A stretch of 64,000 bases of DNA from contig DATHRK010000032.1 of NCBI GenBank assembly GCA_035465395.1, positions 27,416-91,415 of the forward strand, given 5' to 3'. Position 1 is the first letter of the stretch, and each line of letters begins with the position of its first letter. Source of the stretch: DATHRK01 sp035465395. Lineage in GTDB: Bacteria > Gemmatimonadota > Gemmatimonadetes > Longimicrobiales > RSA9. Below are positions 17,471 to 26,139 of this stretch, piece by piece. The notes under the pieces are model-generated. The model was not told the origin of the DNA and did no database searches. It worked only from the letters and a program-made list of their open reading frames with translations. The translations under genes and the position numbers were made by a program.

Positions 17471-18034
17471 ATGGCGATTTCTGCATCCCAGCTCCGCCGT
17501 GGCTCCGTGGTGCTCGTGAACGGCGACCCGCACCGCGTCGTGGAATACCAGTCGGTCAAGCCGGGCAAGGGGCCCGCGTACATGCAGACGAAGCTCCGGA
17601 ACCTGCGCAGCGGGGCGATCTTCGATCAGCGCTACCGCTCGGCCGACACGGTGGAGACGGCCACGCTGGAGACGCACGAGCTGCAGTTCCTCTACGCCGA
17701 CGGCACCCACTACCACTTCATGAACAACGAGACCTTCGAGATGTCGGTCCTCGACGAGGACGCGCTCGAAGGCGCGGCGCAGTGGCTCACGCCGAACCTG
17801 GTGATCCAGGCAGAGATCTACGACGGCTCGCCGATCGGCGTCACGCTGCCCAAGACACTGGACCTCGAGGTGGTGGAGACCGAGCCCGGAGTACGCGGCG
17901 ACACCAAGACCGCGGTGACCAAGCCGGCCAAGCTGGAAAACGGCGCCGTCGTGATGGTCCCGCCCTTCATCGACGTGGGCGAGAAGGTGCGGGTCGATCC
18001 CTCCGAAGGCGTCTACCTGGAGCGCGCCCGCTAG
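17471..18034 (+). CDS. efp: Translation elongation factor P
   Basis: Relieves ribosome stalling at polyproline. The 187-residue protein has three OB-like domains, with the tip loop VEYQSVKPGKGPAYMQTKL carrying the usual modifiable Lys in KPGKGP. No modification enzyme (EpmA, EarP or YmfI) is visible nearby. ATG 17471 gives the standard length. A TATCTT box at 17392-17397 upstream could be a -10 element, but no matching -35 is clear. The window is rich in proline-containing proteins. Confidence 0.97.
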   Translation: MAISASQLRRGSVVLVNGDPHRVVEYQSVKPGKGPAYMQTKLRNLRSGAIFDQRYRSADTVETATLETHELQFLYADGTHYHFMNNETFEMSVLDEDALEGAAQWLTPNLVIQAEIYDGSPIGVTLPKTLDLEVVETEPGVRGDTKTAVTKPAKLENGAVVMVPPFIDVGEKVRVDPSEGVYLERAR

Positions 18035-18101
18035 CTTCGCGCCCCGCGCCGCCGCTCCCTGGCCCCCGGCGGCCGACACCGATCGCATCGCACCCGGCGC
18101 C

Positions 18102-18131
18102 TTGACCGGTCCCGACCACTTCGGCGATGAT
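18102..18131 (+). promoter_or_regulatory. Possible uvrA promoter
   Basis: TTGACC (18102-18107) and GATGAT (18126-18131) with an 18-nt gap, ending 8 nt before the uvrA ATG. If real, the transcript would be almost leaderless. The -10 match is weak. Confidence 0.25.
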
Positions 18132-18139
18132 ACAAGGCT

Positions 18140-21010
18140 ATGGCCGATGAATTCCTGATCGTTCGCGGCGCCCGCGAGCACAACCTCCGCGACATCGACG
18201 TCGAGATCCCGCGCGACCGCCTGGTCGTCATTACCGGGCTGTCGGGCTCCGGCAAGTCGTCGCTCGCCTTCGACACGATCTACGCCGAGGGTCAGCGCCG
18301 GTACGTCGAGTCGCTCTCGGCCTACGCGCGGCAGTTCCTGGGCGTCATGGAGAAGCCCGACGTCGACGTGATCGAGGGACTCTCCCCGGCGATCAGCATC
18401 GAGCAGAAGACCGCCGGCAGGAATCCCCGCTCCACCGTCGGCACGGTGACCGAGGTCTACGACTACCTGAGGCTCCTGTGGGCCCGCGCGGGCACGCCTC
18501 ACTGCGTGACGTGCGGCCGTCCCGTGCGGCGGCAGTCGGCCAGCCAGATCACGGATCGCGTCCTCACATGGCCCGAGGGTACCAGGATCGAGGTCCTGGC
18601 GCCGCTGGTGCGCGGCCGGAAGGGCGAGTTCCGGGAGCTCTTCGAGGAGCTGCGGGGCCGAGGATTCGTGCGCGTGCGCGTGGACGGCGACGTCTACGAC
18701 CTCGACGACACCCCCTCGCTGAACCGCTACGAGAACCACGAGGTGGCCGTCGTAGTCGACCGCCTGGTCGTGCGCGAGGAGGACCGCCCGCGCCTCGCCG
18801 ATTCGTTGGAAGTGGCACTGCGCGCGGCCGACGGGATCGTGGAGGTCGTGCGCCATGACGGCGATGCGCCGGCTTCGGCGCTGTTCAGCGAGCGTTACGC
18901 GTGCGTTCACTGCGGGACGGGCCTCGCCGAGCTGGAGCCTCGTCAGTTCTCGTTCAACTCGCCGTACGGCGCATGCGAGGGCTGCGGCGGACTCGGCACG
19001 CGGCGCGAGCCCAGTGAAGATCTCGTGATCGGCGATGACAGCATAAGCATCCTCGAGGGGGTCGTGCTGCCCTGGGGAGACCCCTCGGGCCATCTCCGAC
19101 GCTCGGTGATTCCGGGCCTGGCGGAGCACTACGGGTTCGATCCGAACACGCCATGGGGGCGGTTGCCCGAGGACGTCCGCACGGCCCTCCTGCACGGCTC
19201 CGGCGGCGAGCCGGTGCGCTTCCCGTATCGGACGGCGGGCCGCGACGGCGCCTACGAGGAGCCCTGGGAGGGCGTGCTCGAGAACGTCCGGTCGCGCTAC
19301 CAGGACACCGGTTCGGACGCCGTCCGTGAACAGCTCGACGCGTACATGACGCTGTTGCCCTGCCCGGATTGCCGGGGGGCGCGCCTGCGCCCCGAGTCCC
19401 TCGCGGTCACCGTCGGCGGCGCCTCGCTCGGGGACGCGGTCGCGATGAGCGTCGCGGACGCGGCCGCGTTCTTCTCCGGGCTGCCGCTCGCCGGCGAGGC
19501 GAACGGCCACGACGCCGACGCCCTGCCCGCGGAGATCGCCGGCCCGATCCTGAAGGAGGTCGGTGACCGCTTGCGCTTCCTCGGCGACGTAGGCCTGGGG
19601 TACCTGACGCTCGGTCGCAGCGCCGAGACGCTTTCGGGAGGGGAGGCCCAGCGGATCCGGCTGGCGACGCAGATCGGCAGCCGCCTGGTCGGCGTCCTCT
19701 ACATCCTGGACGAGCCGTCCATCGGCCTGCACCAGCGGGACAACGCGCGGCTGCTGGACACCCTCCGCAGCCTGCGAGACCTGGGCAACACGGTCATCGT
19801 GGTCGAGCACGACCGGGACACCATTCTCGCAGCGGACCACGTGATCGACCTCGGCCCGGGCGCCGGTCGCCACGGCGGAGCCGTAGTGGCCGAGGGGACC
19901 GTCGAGGACGTGCTCCACGCCCGCGATTCGCTCACCGCCGCGTACCTTCGCGGTGACCGGGACATCGACACCCCGAGCAGGAGGCGGGCGGTCGATCTGA
20001 GCCGCGCGCTCGTCGTGAAGGGGGCCCGCGAGCACAACCTGCGCGAGCTGGACGTGCGCTTCCCCCTGGGCGCGTTCGTGGCGGTGACCGGAGTCAGCGG
20101 CTCGGGCAAGAGCACCCTCGTCAACGACATCCTCTACCGGTCGCTCGCCCGCCACCTCTATCGCTCGCGGAGGCTCCCCGGCGCCCACGATGGGCTGGAA
20201 GGGATCGACCGGGTGGGAAAGGTGATCGAGATCGACCAGTCGCCGATCGGCCGCACGCCGCGATCCAACCCGGCGACCTACACGGGTCTGTTCACGCCGA
20301 TTCGCCAGCTCTTCGCCGAGTTGCCCGAGGCCAAGCTACGCGGATACGCCCCGGGCCGATTCTCCTTCAACGTGAAGGGCGGCCGGTGCGAGGCCTGCGC
20401 CGGCGATGGGCTCGTCAAGATCGAGATGCACTTCCTGCCCGATGTGTACGTGCCCTGCGACGTGTGCCGCGGCCGCCGCTACAACCGGGAGACCCTGGAG
20501 ATCCACTATCGCGGGAAGAACATCGCCGACGTCCTGGACATGACCGTGGCGGAGGCGCTCGAGTTCTTCGACGCCGTACCCGCGCTGAAGCGGCGGCTGG
20601 CAACGCTGAGCGACGTGGGGCTGGGCTACATCCACCTCGGCCAGTCGGCGACGACGCTGTCGGGCGGGGAGGCGCAGCGGGTGAAGCTCTCGACCGAGCT
20701 CTCCAAGAAGGATACGGGCGACACGGTCTACATCCTGGACGAGCCCACCACCGGGCTCCACTTCGAGGACGTGCGCCTCTTGCTGGGAGTGCTGCACCGC
20801 CTGGTGGACCGCGGCAATACCGTGATCGTGATCGAGCACAACATGGACGTCATCAAGACCGCCGACTGGCTGATCGACCTCGGACCGGAGGGCGGCGACG
20901 GCGGTGGGACGATCGTGGCCGAGGGAACCCCCGAGGACGTGGCCCGCGTGGCCGCGTCGCACACGGGCCGGTTCCTGGCGGAGCTCCTGCGGGCGGCCGC
21001 CGCCGCCTGA
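18140..21010 (+). CDS. uvrA: Excinuclease ABC subunit A
   Basis: The damage-recognition ATPase of nucleotide excision repair, 956 residues. It has two ABC cassettes: Walker A GLSGSGKSSLAF (N) and GVSGSGKSTLVND (C), signatures LSGGEAQRIRLA and LSGGEAQRVKLS, and zinc-finger cysteines in CVHCGTGLAE...CEGCGG and CEACAGDG...CDVCRGRRYN. Length and domain order match canonical UvrA. ATG 18140 lies 105 nt after efp. uvrB and uvrC are not in the window. A small gene converges on it from downstream. Confidence 0.98.
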   Translation: MADEFLIVRGAREHNLRDIDVEIPRDRLVVITGLSGSGKSSLAFDTIYAEGQRRYVESLSAYARQFLGVMEKPDVDVIEGLSPAISIEQKTAGRNPRSTVGTVTEVYDYLRLLWARAGTPHCVTCGRPVRRQSASQITDRVLTWPEGTRIEVLAPLVRGRKGEFRELFEELRGRGFVRVRVDGDVYDLDDTPSLNRYENHEVAVVVDRLVVREEDRPRLADSLEVALRAADGIVEVVRHDGDAPASALFSERYACVHCGTGLAELEPRQFSFNSPYGACEGCGGLGTRREPSEDLVIGDDSISILEGVVLPWGDPSGHLRRSVIPGLAEHYGFDPNTPWGRLPEDVRTALLHGSGGEPVRFPYRTAGRDGAYEEPWEGVLENVRSRYQDTGSDAVREQLDAYMTLLPCPDCRGARLRPESLAVTVGGASLGDAVAMSVADAAAFFSGLPLAGEANGHDADALPAEIAGPILKEVGDRLRFLGDVGLGYLTLGRSAETLSGGEAQRIRLATQIGSRLVGVLYILDEPSIGLHQRDNARLLDTLRSLRDLGNTVIVVEHDRDTILAADHVIDLGPGAGRHGGAVVAEGTVEDVLHARDSLTAAYLRGDRDIDTPSRRRAVDLSRALVVKGAREHNLRELDVRFPLGAFVAVTGVSGSGKSTLVNDILYRSLARHLYRSRRLPGAHDGLEGIDRVGKVIEIDQSPIGRTPRSNPATYTGLFTPIRQLFAELPEAKLRGYAPGRFSFNVKGGRCEACAGDGLVKIEMHFLPDVYVPCDVCRGRRYNRETLEIHYRGKNIADVLDMTVAEALEFFDAVPALKRRLATLSDVGLGYIHLGQSATTLSGGEAQRVKLSTELSKKDTGDTVYILDEPTTGLHFEDVRLLLGVLHRLVDRGNTVIVIEHNMDVIKTADWLIDLGPEGGDGGGTIVAEGTPEDVARVAASHTGRFLAELLRAAAAA

Positions 21011-21019
21011 GGTTACCGC

Positions 21020-21485
21020 CTAGCGACCGTCGTCGTCGGGCGACCGGCAGGCCTCCAGGTGGGCGAGGTTGGCCTGGGAGAGTTCTATCATGCCGAGATC
21101 GTGCCGCTTGCCGGTGGCGTCCACGCAAGTCAAGCGGGCCGCGAACTGCCAGTCGGTCGCCGGGCGCTGCACGACGTACGCGAAGAACTCCTGCAGCGGA
21201 CCCTTCGGCACGAGCACCTCGAAGGATCCTCGATGGGCCTTCGGGTCGGCCCCCGGGGCGCGGAGGACCCGGGCGGTGCCTTGCAGCCCGGCCGGCGCCG
21301 CGCTCGGCTCGTAGGTCCACGTGATCCGGTTGTAGTAGAAGCTCCTACCCTCCTCGAAAGGAGACGAAGTCCTTCCACGATGCCCCCGAAGGATGCAGGC
21401 CGTCAGGCCGTAGATGGATCGGGGAGCGGGTCGTGGCGTAGGGGAGGAGGCGAGCGACGTGGCGTCGGCCGGGAAACCGCGCCAT
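21020..21485 (-). pseudogene. Small hypothetical protein gene with apparent +1 frameshift
   Basis: Two reading frames join into one natural-looking protein. From ATG 21485 the frame gives ...RPDGLHPSGASWKDFVSF, then meets a stop after CTCCTTTCGAGGAGGGTAG. Dropping one T of the TTT near 21355 continues as EEGRSFYYNRITWTYEP and on to GMIELSQANLAHLEACR, ending at 21020 with strong GC3 bias. The downstream frame alone has no ATG, GTG or TTG start. I do not recognise the family. It is either a recent frameshift, a sequence error or, less likely, programmed. It converges on uvrA and is divergent from the ybjN-like gene. Confidence 0.65.
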
Positions 21486-21535
21486 GTTCGCGGACGTAGT
21501 GCCCAGCCGGTGGCACAACCAACCCCGGAGGCGAA

Positions 21536-21949
21536 ATGACTCGGGATGATTTCGAGAGCTACATGATCCGCATGGGGATCGACTACGAGGAGGTCGAGGA
21601 CGGTCTCTGGCTCATCGAGCCGGCGAACGGCGCGCCCTCGGTCGTGGTCAACTATACCCCCCCGGTCGCGTTGCTCCGTTTGAAGGTTCTTCATCTGCCG
21701 GACGACCGTACCGACAACGAGCTCGCGCCGCTGTTCCGGCGCCTGCTGGAGCTGAACGCGACCGACATCGTCCACGGCAGCTACGGCATCGAGGAGGGCG
21801 ACGTGATCCTGTCCGACGCCCTCGAGCTCGAGACCCTCGACTTCGAGGAGCTGCGCAACTCCTACGAGAGCATGGTGTTCGCGGCGTCCTCGCACACCCC
21901 CGCGCTCGCCGGCCTGACCGCCGCCTCGGATTCGGGGGAGGAGGCCTGA
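21536..21949 (+). CDS. YbjN / type III chaperone-fold protein
   Basis: A 137-residue acidic protein with the YbjN-like pattern: helix MTRDDFESYMIRMGIDYEEVED, strand GLWLIEP, VVVNYTPPVALLRLKVLHLP, then LFRRLLELNATDIVHGSYGI with DVILSDALELETLDFEEL. This fold resembles tetrameric secretion chaperones, and several members are stress-linked. It lies 3 nt before pspA, so the two are surely co-transcribed and may act together in envelope stress (inference). Confidence 0.75.
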   Translation: MTRDDFESYMIRMGIDYEEVEDGLWLIEPANGAPSVVVNYTPPVALLRLKVLHLPDDRTDNELAPLFRRLLELNATDIVHGSYGIEEGDVILSDALELETLDFEELRNSYESMVFAASSHTPALAGLTAASDSGEEA

Positions 21950-21952
21950 GCC

Positions 21953-22768
21953 ATGGGAATCTTCCACAAGCTCTCCTTGCTTCTCCGCTCGAACATCAAC
22001 GACGCGATCGCGAAGGCGGAGAACCCGGAGAAGATGCTGAACCAGATCATCGTCGACATGCGCGAGCAGCTCGCCAAGGCCAAGCAGGAAGTGGCCGTGG
22101 CGATCGCCGACGAGCGCAAGCTGCGCGCGCAGTGCGACGGTGAGCACCGCCAGGCGCAGGAATGGGAGCAGCGCGCCATGCTGGCGGTGCGCGAAGGCCG
22201 CGACGATCTGGCGAAGCAGGCGTTGCTGCGCCAGCAGGAGCACACAGAGCGGGCGCTGACCCTCGAGGACACGTGGAACCGTCAGGCCGGGGAGACCGAG
22301 AAGCTCAAGGGATCGCTGCGCCAGCTCAACGACAAGATCGAGGAGGCGAAGCGCAAGAAGAACCTCCTGATCGCCAAGCAGAAGCGTGCGCAGGCGCAGA
22401 AGCGCATCCACGAGACGATGGCCGGGCTCAGCGACCGTTCGGCGTTCGAGGCGTTCGAACGGGTGGCGGAGAGGATCGAGGACTCCGAGAGGCAACTGGT
22501 CGCGTCCGAGGAAGTGACCGAGGCGCTCACCGGAGACACCCTCGAGTCGGAGTTCGCGCAGCTCCAGGTCGGCGACGACGTCGACGCCCGGCTGCTCGCG
22601 CTCAAGCGGGACATGGGCATGATCGGGCCCGGGGAGTCCGAGCAAAGGCAGCTCGGCTCGGGTAACGGGGCCGCGGACGCGAGCCAGGACGACGACGACT
22701 CAGACCTCGGCAGCGTGTCGATCGACGAGACGGTGGTCGAGGCCGAGCTCGAGGAGGAGGGAGCCTGA
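21953..22768 (+). CDS. pspA: Phage shock protein A / IM30 family
   Basis: 271 residues, mostly coiled coil, of the ESCRT-III-like PspA/Vipp1 family. It opens with MGIFHKLSLLLRSNINDAI and has KMLNQIIVDMREQLAKAKQ, then long amphipathic helices (~30-220) and an acidic C-terminal tail (~225-271: DDDDSDLGS...EAELEEEG) longer than usual. PspA assembles on stressed inner membranes. It is embedded in a ybjN-pspA-transporter trio; pspF, pspB and pspC are not seen, so regulation probably differs from the enterobacterial system. Confidence 0.92.
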   Translation: MGIFHKLSLLLRSNINDAIAKAENPEKMLNQIIVDMREQLAKAKQEVAVAIADERKLRAQCDGEHRQAQEWEQRAMLAVREGRDDLAKQALLRQQEHTERALTLEDTWNRQAGETEKLKGSLRQLNDKIEEAKRKKNLLIAKQKRAQAQKRIHETMAGLSDRSAFEAFERVAERIEDSERQLVASEEVTEALTGDTLESEFAQLQVGDDVDARLLALKRDMGMIGPGESEQRQLGSGNGAADASQDDDDSDLGSVSIDETVVEAELEEEGA

Positions 22769-23982
22769 AGGAAGTCGAATCGGCCCTGGGGGGCGGCCGC
22801 GCGGTCGCCTCTCGCAGGGCCTACGGGGTGCTGATCGCGGCGGTCTTCACGGTCCTGCTGCTTCTGTTCCTCGCGCGCGTAGCCGAGATCCTGCTCCTGC
22901 TGTTCATCGCGGTCCTGTTCGGCATCTTCCTGAGCGCGGTGACGGACGTCTTCCAGCACCGGCTTTACATTCCGCGACCGCTGGGGGTGACGCTCGCCGT
23001 CCTGCTGACCGTCGCGGGACTGGTCGGGATCGGCTACCTGGTCGTTCCGCCGGTGGCCGAGCAGACCCAGGAGCTGATCGAGGCCAGCCCAGAGGTCCTG
23101 GCGTCCTGGGATCGGGGGCTGATCGATTTCGTCCGCCGGAACCCTCTGCTCGCCGACGCGTTCGGGGTGGATCCGGACGGCGGCACCTCTCCTCTCGGCG
23201 GAGTGCTCGCCGAGGTGAGGAGCTGGGCGGCAGCGCTACCGAACTACCTGGCGAGCGGTCTCGAGTTTCTCATCCATTTCGTCAGCGTCCTGATCATGGG
23301 CATCTTCCTCGCGGTGCGGCCCGGCCAGTACCGCGAGGGATTGATCCTGCTGGCGCCGCCCCGCCATCGGGAGCTGGTCCGCGACATCCTGACGGAGCTA
23401 GGCGCCACCCTGCGCGCCTGGATCACCGGTCAGCTGATCGCCATGGTCACGCTCGCCCTGATGACCTGGGTGGGACTGTGGATCCTGGGGGTGCCCTACG
23501 CGCTGGCCTTCGGCGTGTTCACGGGTCTGGTCGCGATCGTGCCGTTCTTCGGCACGCTGGTGTCGAGTCTCCTGCCGGCGGCCTTCGTGCTCGGAACCGG
23601 GGCGGGGAAGGCCCTGCTGGTGATCGCGCTCGGCTTCGCGATCCACCTGATCGAGGCCAACCTGATCGTACCCATGGTCATGCAGCACCAGGTCAAGTTG
23701 CCCCCGGTCCTCACTCTGCTGAGCGTCCTCGTGATGGGCACGCTGCTGCACGCCGTCGGACTGATCGTGGCGGTGCCCGTCCTGGCGACGGTCATGGTGA
23801 TCGGGCGCCGCATCTACATCGATCGGGTGCTCGAGGGGAAGGGCTTCCGGCGGACCATCCGCGACGAGGCGATCCGCCTCAAGGTGTCTCCGCGCGATGC
23901 CTACATCGCGCGGCAGAAGCCGGGCGGCGTGCCCACATGGATCGAACAGGCGCGCGAGGACGGGACCACCCTGGCGGTCTGA
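22765..23982 (+). CDS. AI-2E (PerM/TqsA) family transporter
   Basis: An eight-helix inner-membrane protein of the AI-2E exporter-like superfamily. Hydrophobic segments begin at LIAAVFTVLLLLFLARV, LLLLFIAVLFGIFLS and LAVLLTVAGLVGIGYLVVPP; later come AWITGQLIAMVTLALMTWVG, FTGLVAIVPFFGTLVSSLLP, HLIEANLIVPMVMQ and LHAVGLIVAVPVLA. CTG 22765 overlaps the pspA stop (CTGA) and sits behind GGAGG sites at 22753-22760; GTG 22828 would start within the first helix with a weak ribosome site. The substrate is unknown; linkage to pspA hints at membrane homeostasis. Confidence 0.88.
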   Translation: MKEVESALGGGRAVASRRAYGVLIAAVFTVLLLLFLARVAEILLLLFIAVLFGIFLSAVTDVFQHRLYIPRPLGVTLAVLLTVAGLVGIGYLVVPPVAEQTQELIEASPEVLASWDRGLIDFVRRNPLLADAFGVDPDGGTSPLGGVLAEVRSWAAALPNYLASGLEFLIHFVSVLIMGIFLAVRPGQYREGLILLAPPRHRELVRDILTELGATLRAWITGQLIAMVTLALMTWVGLWILGVPYALAFGVFTGLVAIVPFFGTLVSSLLPAAFVLGTGAGKALLVIALGFAIHLIEANLIVPMVMQHQVKLPPVLTLLSVLVMGTLLHAVGLIVAVPVLATVMVIGRRIYIDRVLEGKGFRRTIRDEAIRLKVSPRDAYIARQKPGGVPTWIEQAREDGTTLAV

Positions 23983-24003
23983 GCCACAGCTCCGATGCCC
24001 GGT

Positions 24004-24030
24004 CCCACGGGCCGTGCCCGACGGCCTGGG
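24004..24030. terminator. Hairpin between convergent genes
   Basis: CCC-A-CGGGCCGT / GCCCG loop / ACGGCCTG-GG (24004-24030) folds into a GC-rich stem with one G-U pair and one bulged A, between the convergent AI-2E-transporter and NAD(P)-binding protein genes. It has no clear U-tract, so it is a possible bidirectional terminator only. Confidence 0.4.
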
Positions 24031-24750
24031 TCAGGCCCGGGCGGCCTCGCGCAGCTCTCGACCCTCCACCACCATCCCCGTCGGCGGGACGTCCCGCGAC
24101 AGCCGGTCCAACGCCCGGGCCACGGCTTCCGCGTCCAACGAGCCGTAGCGCCACGCGGGGCCGCTCCACCCTAGCCGCCGCAGGACGGCCAGAACCCCGT
24201 CGATCGCCAGAGCGCCGAGCCGCTCCGCCGGGCGCGACTCCACCCGGTCCGGCCCCGTGATGAAGGACGGGCGCACCACCAGCCACGGCAGCGGGGACGC
24301 GGCGCACGCCCGCTCGACGACGCCGCGCGCGCGCAGGTAGGCGTTGCGGGAGTCGGGATCGGCGCCGAGCGAGGACAGGTAGACCAGCGTCGGGGCGACG
24401 CCGGCCGAGATGGCTGCCCCGATCAGGAGCAGCGGGAGGGCTTCGTCCACCTCGGCGTAGCCCGCCTGCACGCCGAGGCGCCGGGCCCGGGCCATGCGTT
24501 TTCTCGTGGTGCCGAGGAGCACAAAGACCCGCTCCGGATCGGTCGCGGCGAGCGTCGCGCGCATCGCCTCCTCCTCCCACGGCGTGCGGTCGATCCGTGC
24601 GCCGGCGCGGCGGAACGCCTCCAGGGTGTCCTCGGCGACCCTGGAATCGGGCCGGACGTGCGCGACGACGGCAGCCCCGTCCGCGGCGAGCCGCCCGACG
24701 AGCGCCCGGCCGACGTAGCCGGTGGCGCCGGCCACGAACGCGGGTTTCAC
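24031..24750 (-). CDS. NAD(P)-binding Rossmann protein (atypical SDR)
   Basis: 239 residues opening at GTG 24750 with VAGATGYVGRALVGRLAADG, the nucleotide-binding GxxGxxG of atypical short-chain dehydrogenase/NmrA-type proteins. Later LVYLSSLGADPDSRNAYLRARG supplies Ser and Tyr-like positions, and LVVRPSFITGP is typical of this group. The substrate is unknown; relatives are annotated as NAD(P)H-binding epimerase-like proteins. Its start overlaps the namZ stop by 4 nt, so it is the second gene of a namZ operon, and a link to amino-sugar handling is possible. Confidence 0.82.
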   Translation of the reverse strand: MKPAFVAGATGYVGRALVGRLAADGAAVVAHVRPDSRVAEDTLEAFRRAGARIDRTPWEEEAMRATLAATDPERVFVLLGTTRKRMARARRLGVQAGYAEVDEALPLLLIGAAISAGVAPTLVYLSSLGADPDSRNAYLRARGVVERACAASPLPWLVVRPSFITGPDRVESRPAERLGALAIDGVLAVLRRLGWSGPAWRYGSLDAEAVARALDRLSRDVPPTGMVVEGRELREAARA

Positions 24751-26102
24751 CGACGCCCCGGATACAGGAGATACGGCTCGCGGTCGGTCCGGAAGCGGGC
24801 TTCCTGGGCGGACCAAGCCTCCGTGAGCCGGGCCGCGTCGAGCCCCGCGTCGACGCCTTCGCGGAACGCGGCGTAGCCTACCAGGCGGTCGATCGTACCC
24901 GTCCAGCCGAACTGCCGCGGCGCCAGGGCGCGCGCGGCGACGATGAGCGCGACGCCCGTGCGCACGGGGTCGTAGGCCGCCCGATCCGTCACCCGCAGGC
25001 GCACCCCCTGCACTTCCCGGCCTGCGAACTTGCCGTCCTGGGGCGCCCGCGGGGTGAAGCTCACGGGTTCGATCCGTACGCCATCGCCCGCCGCCGCGCG
25101 CACCGCGGCGGCGTAGCGCTCCGCGTCGAGCCACGGAGCGCCGACCTGCTGGAACGCGACCTCGGTCCCCCTGCCCACGGACAAGTTCGTGCCCTCGAGG
25201 AGCACGGTCCCCGGGTAGTGGGCGGCGCTCTCCAGGGTCGGCATGTTGGGGGAGGGAGGACGCCAGGTCAGGCCCGTCTCGTCGAACCAGAGGTCGCGGC
25301 GCCATCCCCGGGCCGGCACCACCAGCAGGCGCGCATCGATCCCGCGCTCGCCCACCAGGAAGCGCGCCAGCTCGCCGGCCGTCAGGCCGTGCCGCAGGGG
25401 CACCGGGTGCAGGCCCACGAAGGTGAGATGCTCGTCGTCCTGAACGGGGCCCTGGACCTTGTCGCCGCCGATCGGGTTGGGGCGATCCAGGACGACGAAG
25501 AGCAGGTCGTTCTCCGCCGCCGCCTCGAGCGCGAGCGCCATCGTCCATACGTAGGTGTAGGGACGCGCGCCGATGTCCTGGACGTCGAAGGCGAGCGCGT
25601 CCAACCCGCGCAGCTGCGCGGGTGTCGGCTTCCTGCGGTCGGCGCCTCCATACAGGCTGTATACGGGAAGCCCCGTGGTCGGGTCGGTTCCGGAGGCCAC
25701 CAGGTCGTCCAGGGCCCCGTCGCCGCGCAGGCCGTGCTCCGGCGCGAAGAGCGCCGCGAGGGCGATGTCCGGGAGGGCGTGCAGCGCGTCGATCGTGCTG
25801 GTGCCGTCCGCGGTCCGCCCCGTGTGGTTGGTGATCAGCCCCACGCGCGCTCCGCTGAGCTCGGCGGGCACGGATGCCACGAGCACATCCACCCCGGCGG
25901 AGACGGTGCCCTGCATCGGCGCACCCTGCGTCCCGAGGGTCTCGACCGTCGCCCCCGAGGCGACGGTCGATGCGGCGCCATCGGCGGGTCGCGACTGCGC
26001 TGCCGGCCCGTCGCAGGCGAGCGGGCCAAGGCCTAGGAGCAGTACCGCCAGCCAGGCGCGGGAGCGTTGCTCGCTTCGTGCCGGCTCCATAGAGTTGATC
26101 AT
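24747..26102 (-). CDS. namZ: Exo-beta-N-acetylmuramidase NamZ-like lipoprotein (DUF1343)
   Basis: About 451 residues of the DUF1343/NamZ family, which removes terminal MurNAc from peptidoglycan fragments. Visible motifs are GLITNHTGRTADGTSTID, FAPEHGLRGD, PVYSLYGG, LAFDVQDIGARPYTYVWTM, LDRPNPIGG, PNMPTLESAAHYPGT, LEGTNLSVGRGT and a C-terminal DPVRTGVALIV. A signal ending LLLGLGPLAC (lipobox) places it in the periplasm as a lipoprotein. ATG 26102 is used; ATG 26090 is equally good and 26141 would overlap the divergent gene. It is divergent from a GH3-beta-lactamase-fold fusion gene, echoing the Bacillus namZ-nagZ-amiE group. Confidence 0.9.
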   Translation of the reverse strand: MINSMEPARSEQRSRAWLAVLLLGLGPLACDGPAAQSRPADGAASTVASGATVETLGTQGAPMQGTVSAGVDVLVASVPAELSGARVGLITNHTGRTADGTSTIDALHALPDIALAALFAPEHGLRGDGALDDLVASGTDPTTGLPVYSLYGGADRRKPTPAQLRGLDALAFDVQDIGARPYTYVWTMALALEAAAENDLLFVVLDRPNPIGGDKVQGPVQDDEHLTFVGLHPVPLRHGLTAGELARFLVGERGIDARLLVVPARGWRRDLWFDETGLTWRPPSPNMPTLESAAHYPGTVLLEGTNLSVGRGTEVAFQQVGAPWLDAERYAAAVRAAAGDGVRIEPVSFTPRAPQDGKFAGREVQGVRLRVTDRAAYDPVRTGVALIVAARALAPRQFGWTGTIDRLVGYAAFREGVDAGLDAARLTEAWSAQEARFRTDREPYLLYPGRR

Positions 26103-26139
26103 CGGGGGTGGTCGGGTGGTTGGCTTTCCAGGGCGAAAC

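Noticed and set aside
16916..20188. 1090-codon minus-strand frame opposite efp and uvrA
   Set aside because: High-GC antisense shadow with His/Arg/Val-rich composition and no domain; uvrA and efp on the plus strand are certain.
21340..21360. Programmed +1 frameshift site
   Set aside because: The TTTCGA context lacks the prfB-type CTT-TGA slip with an upstream Shine-Dalgarno; mutation or sequence error is simpler.
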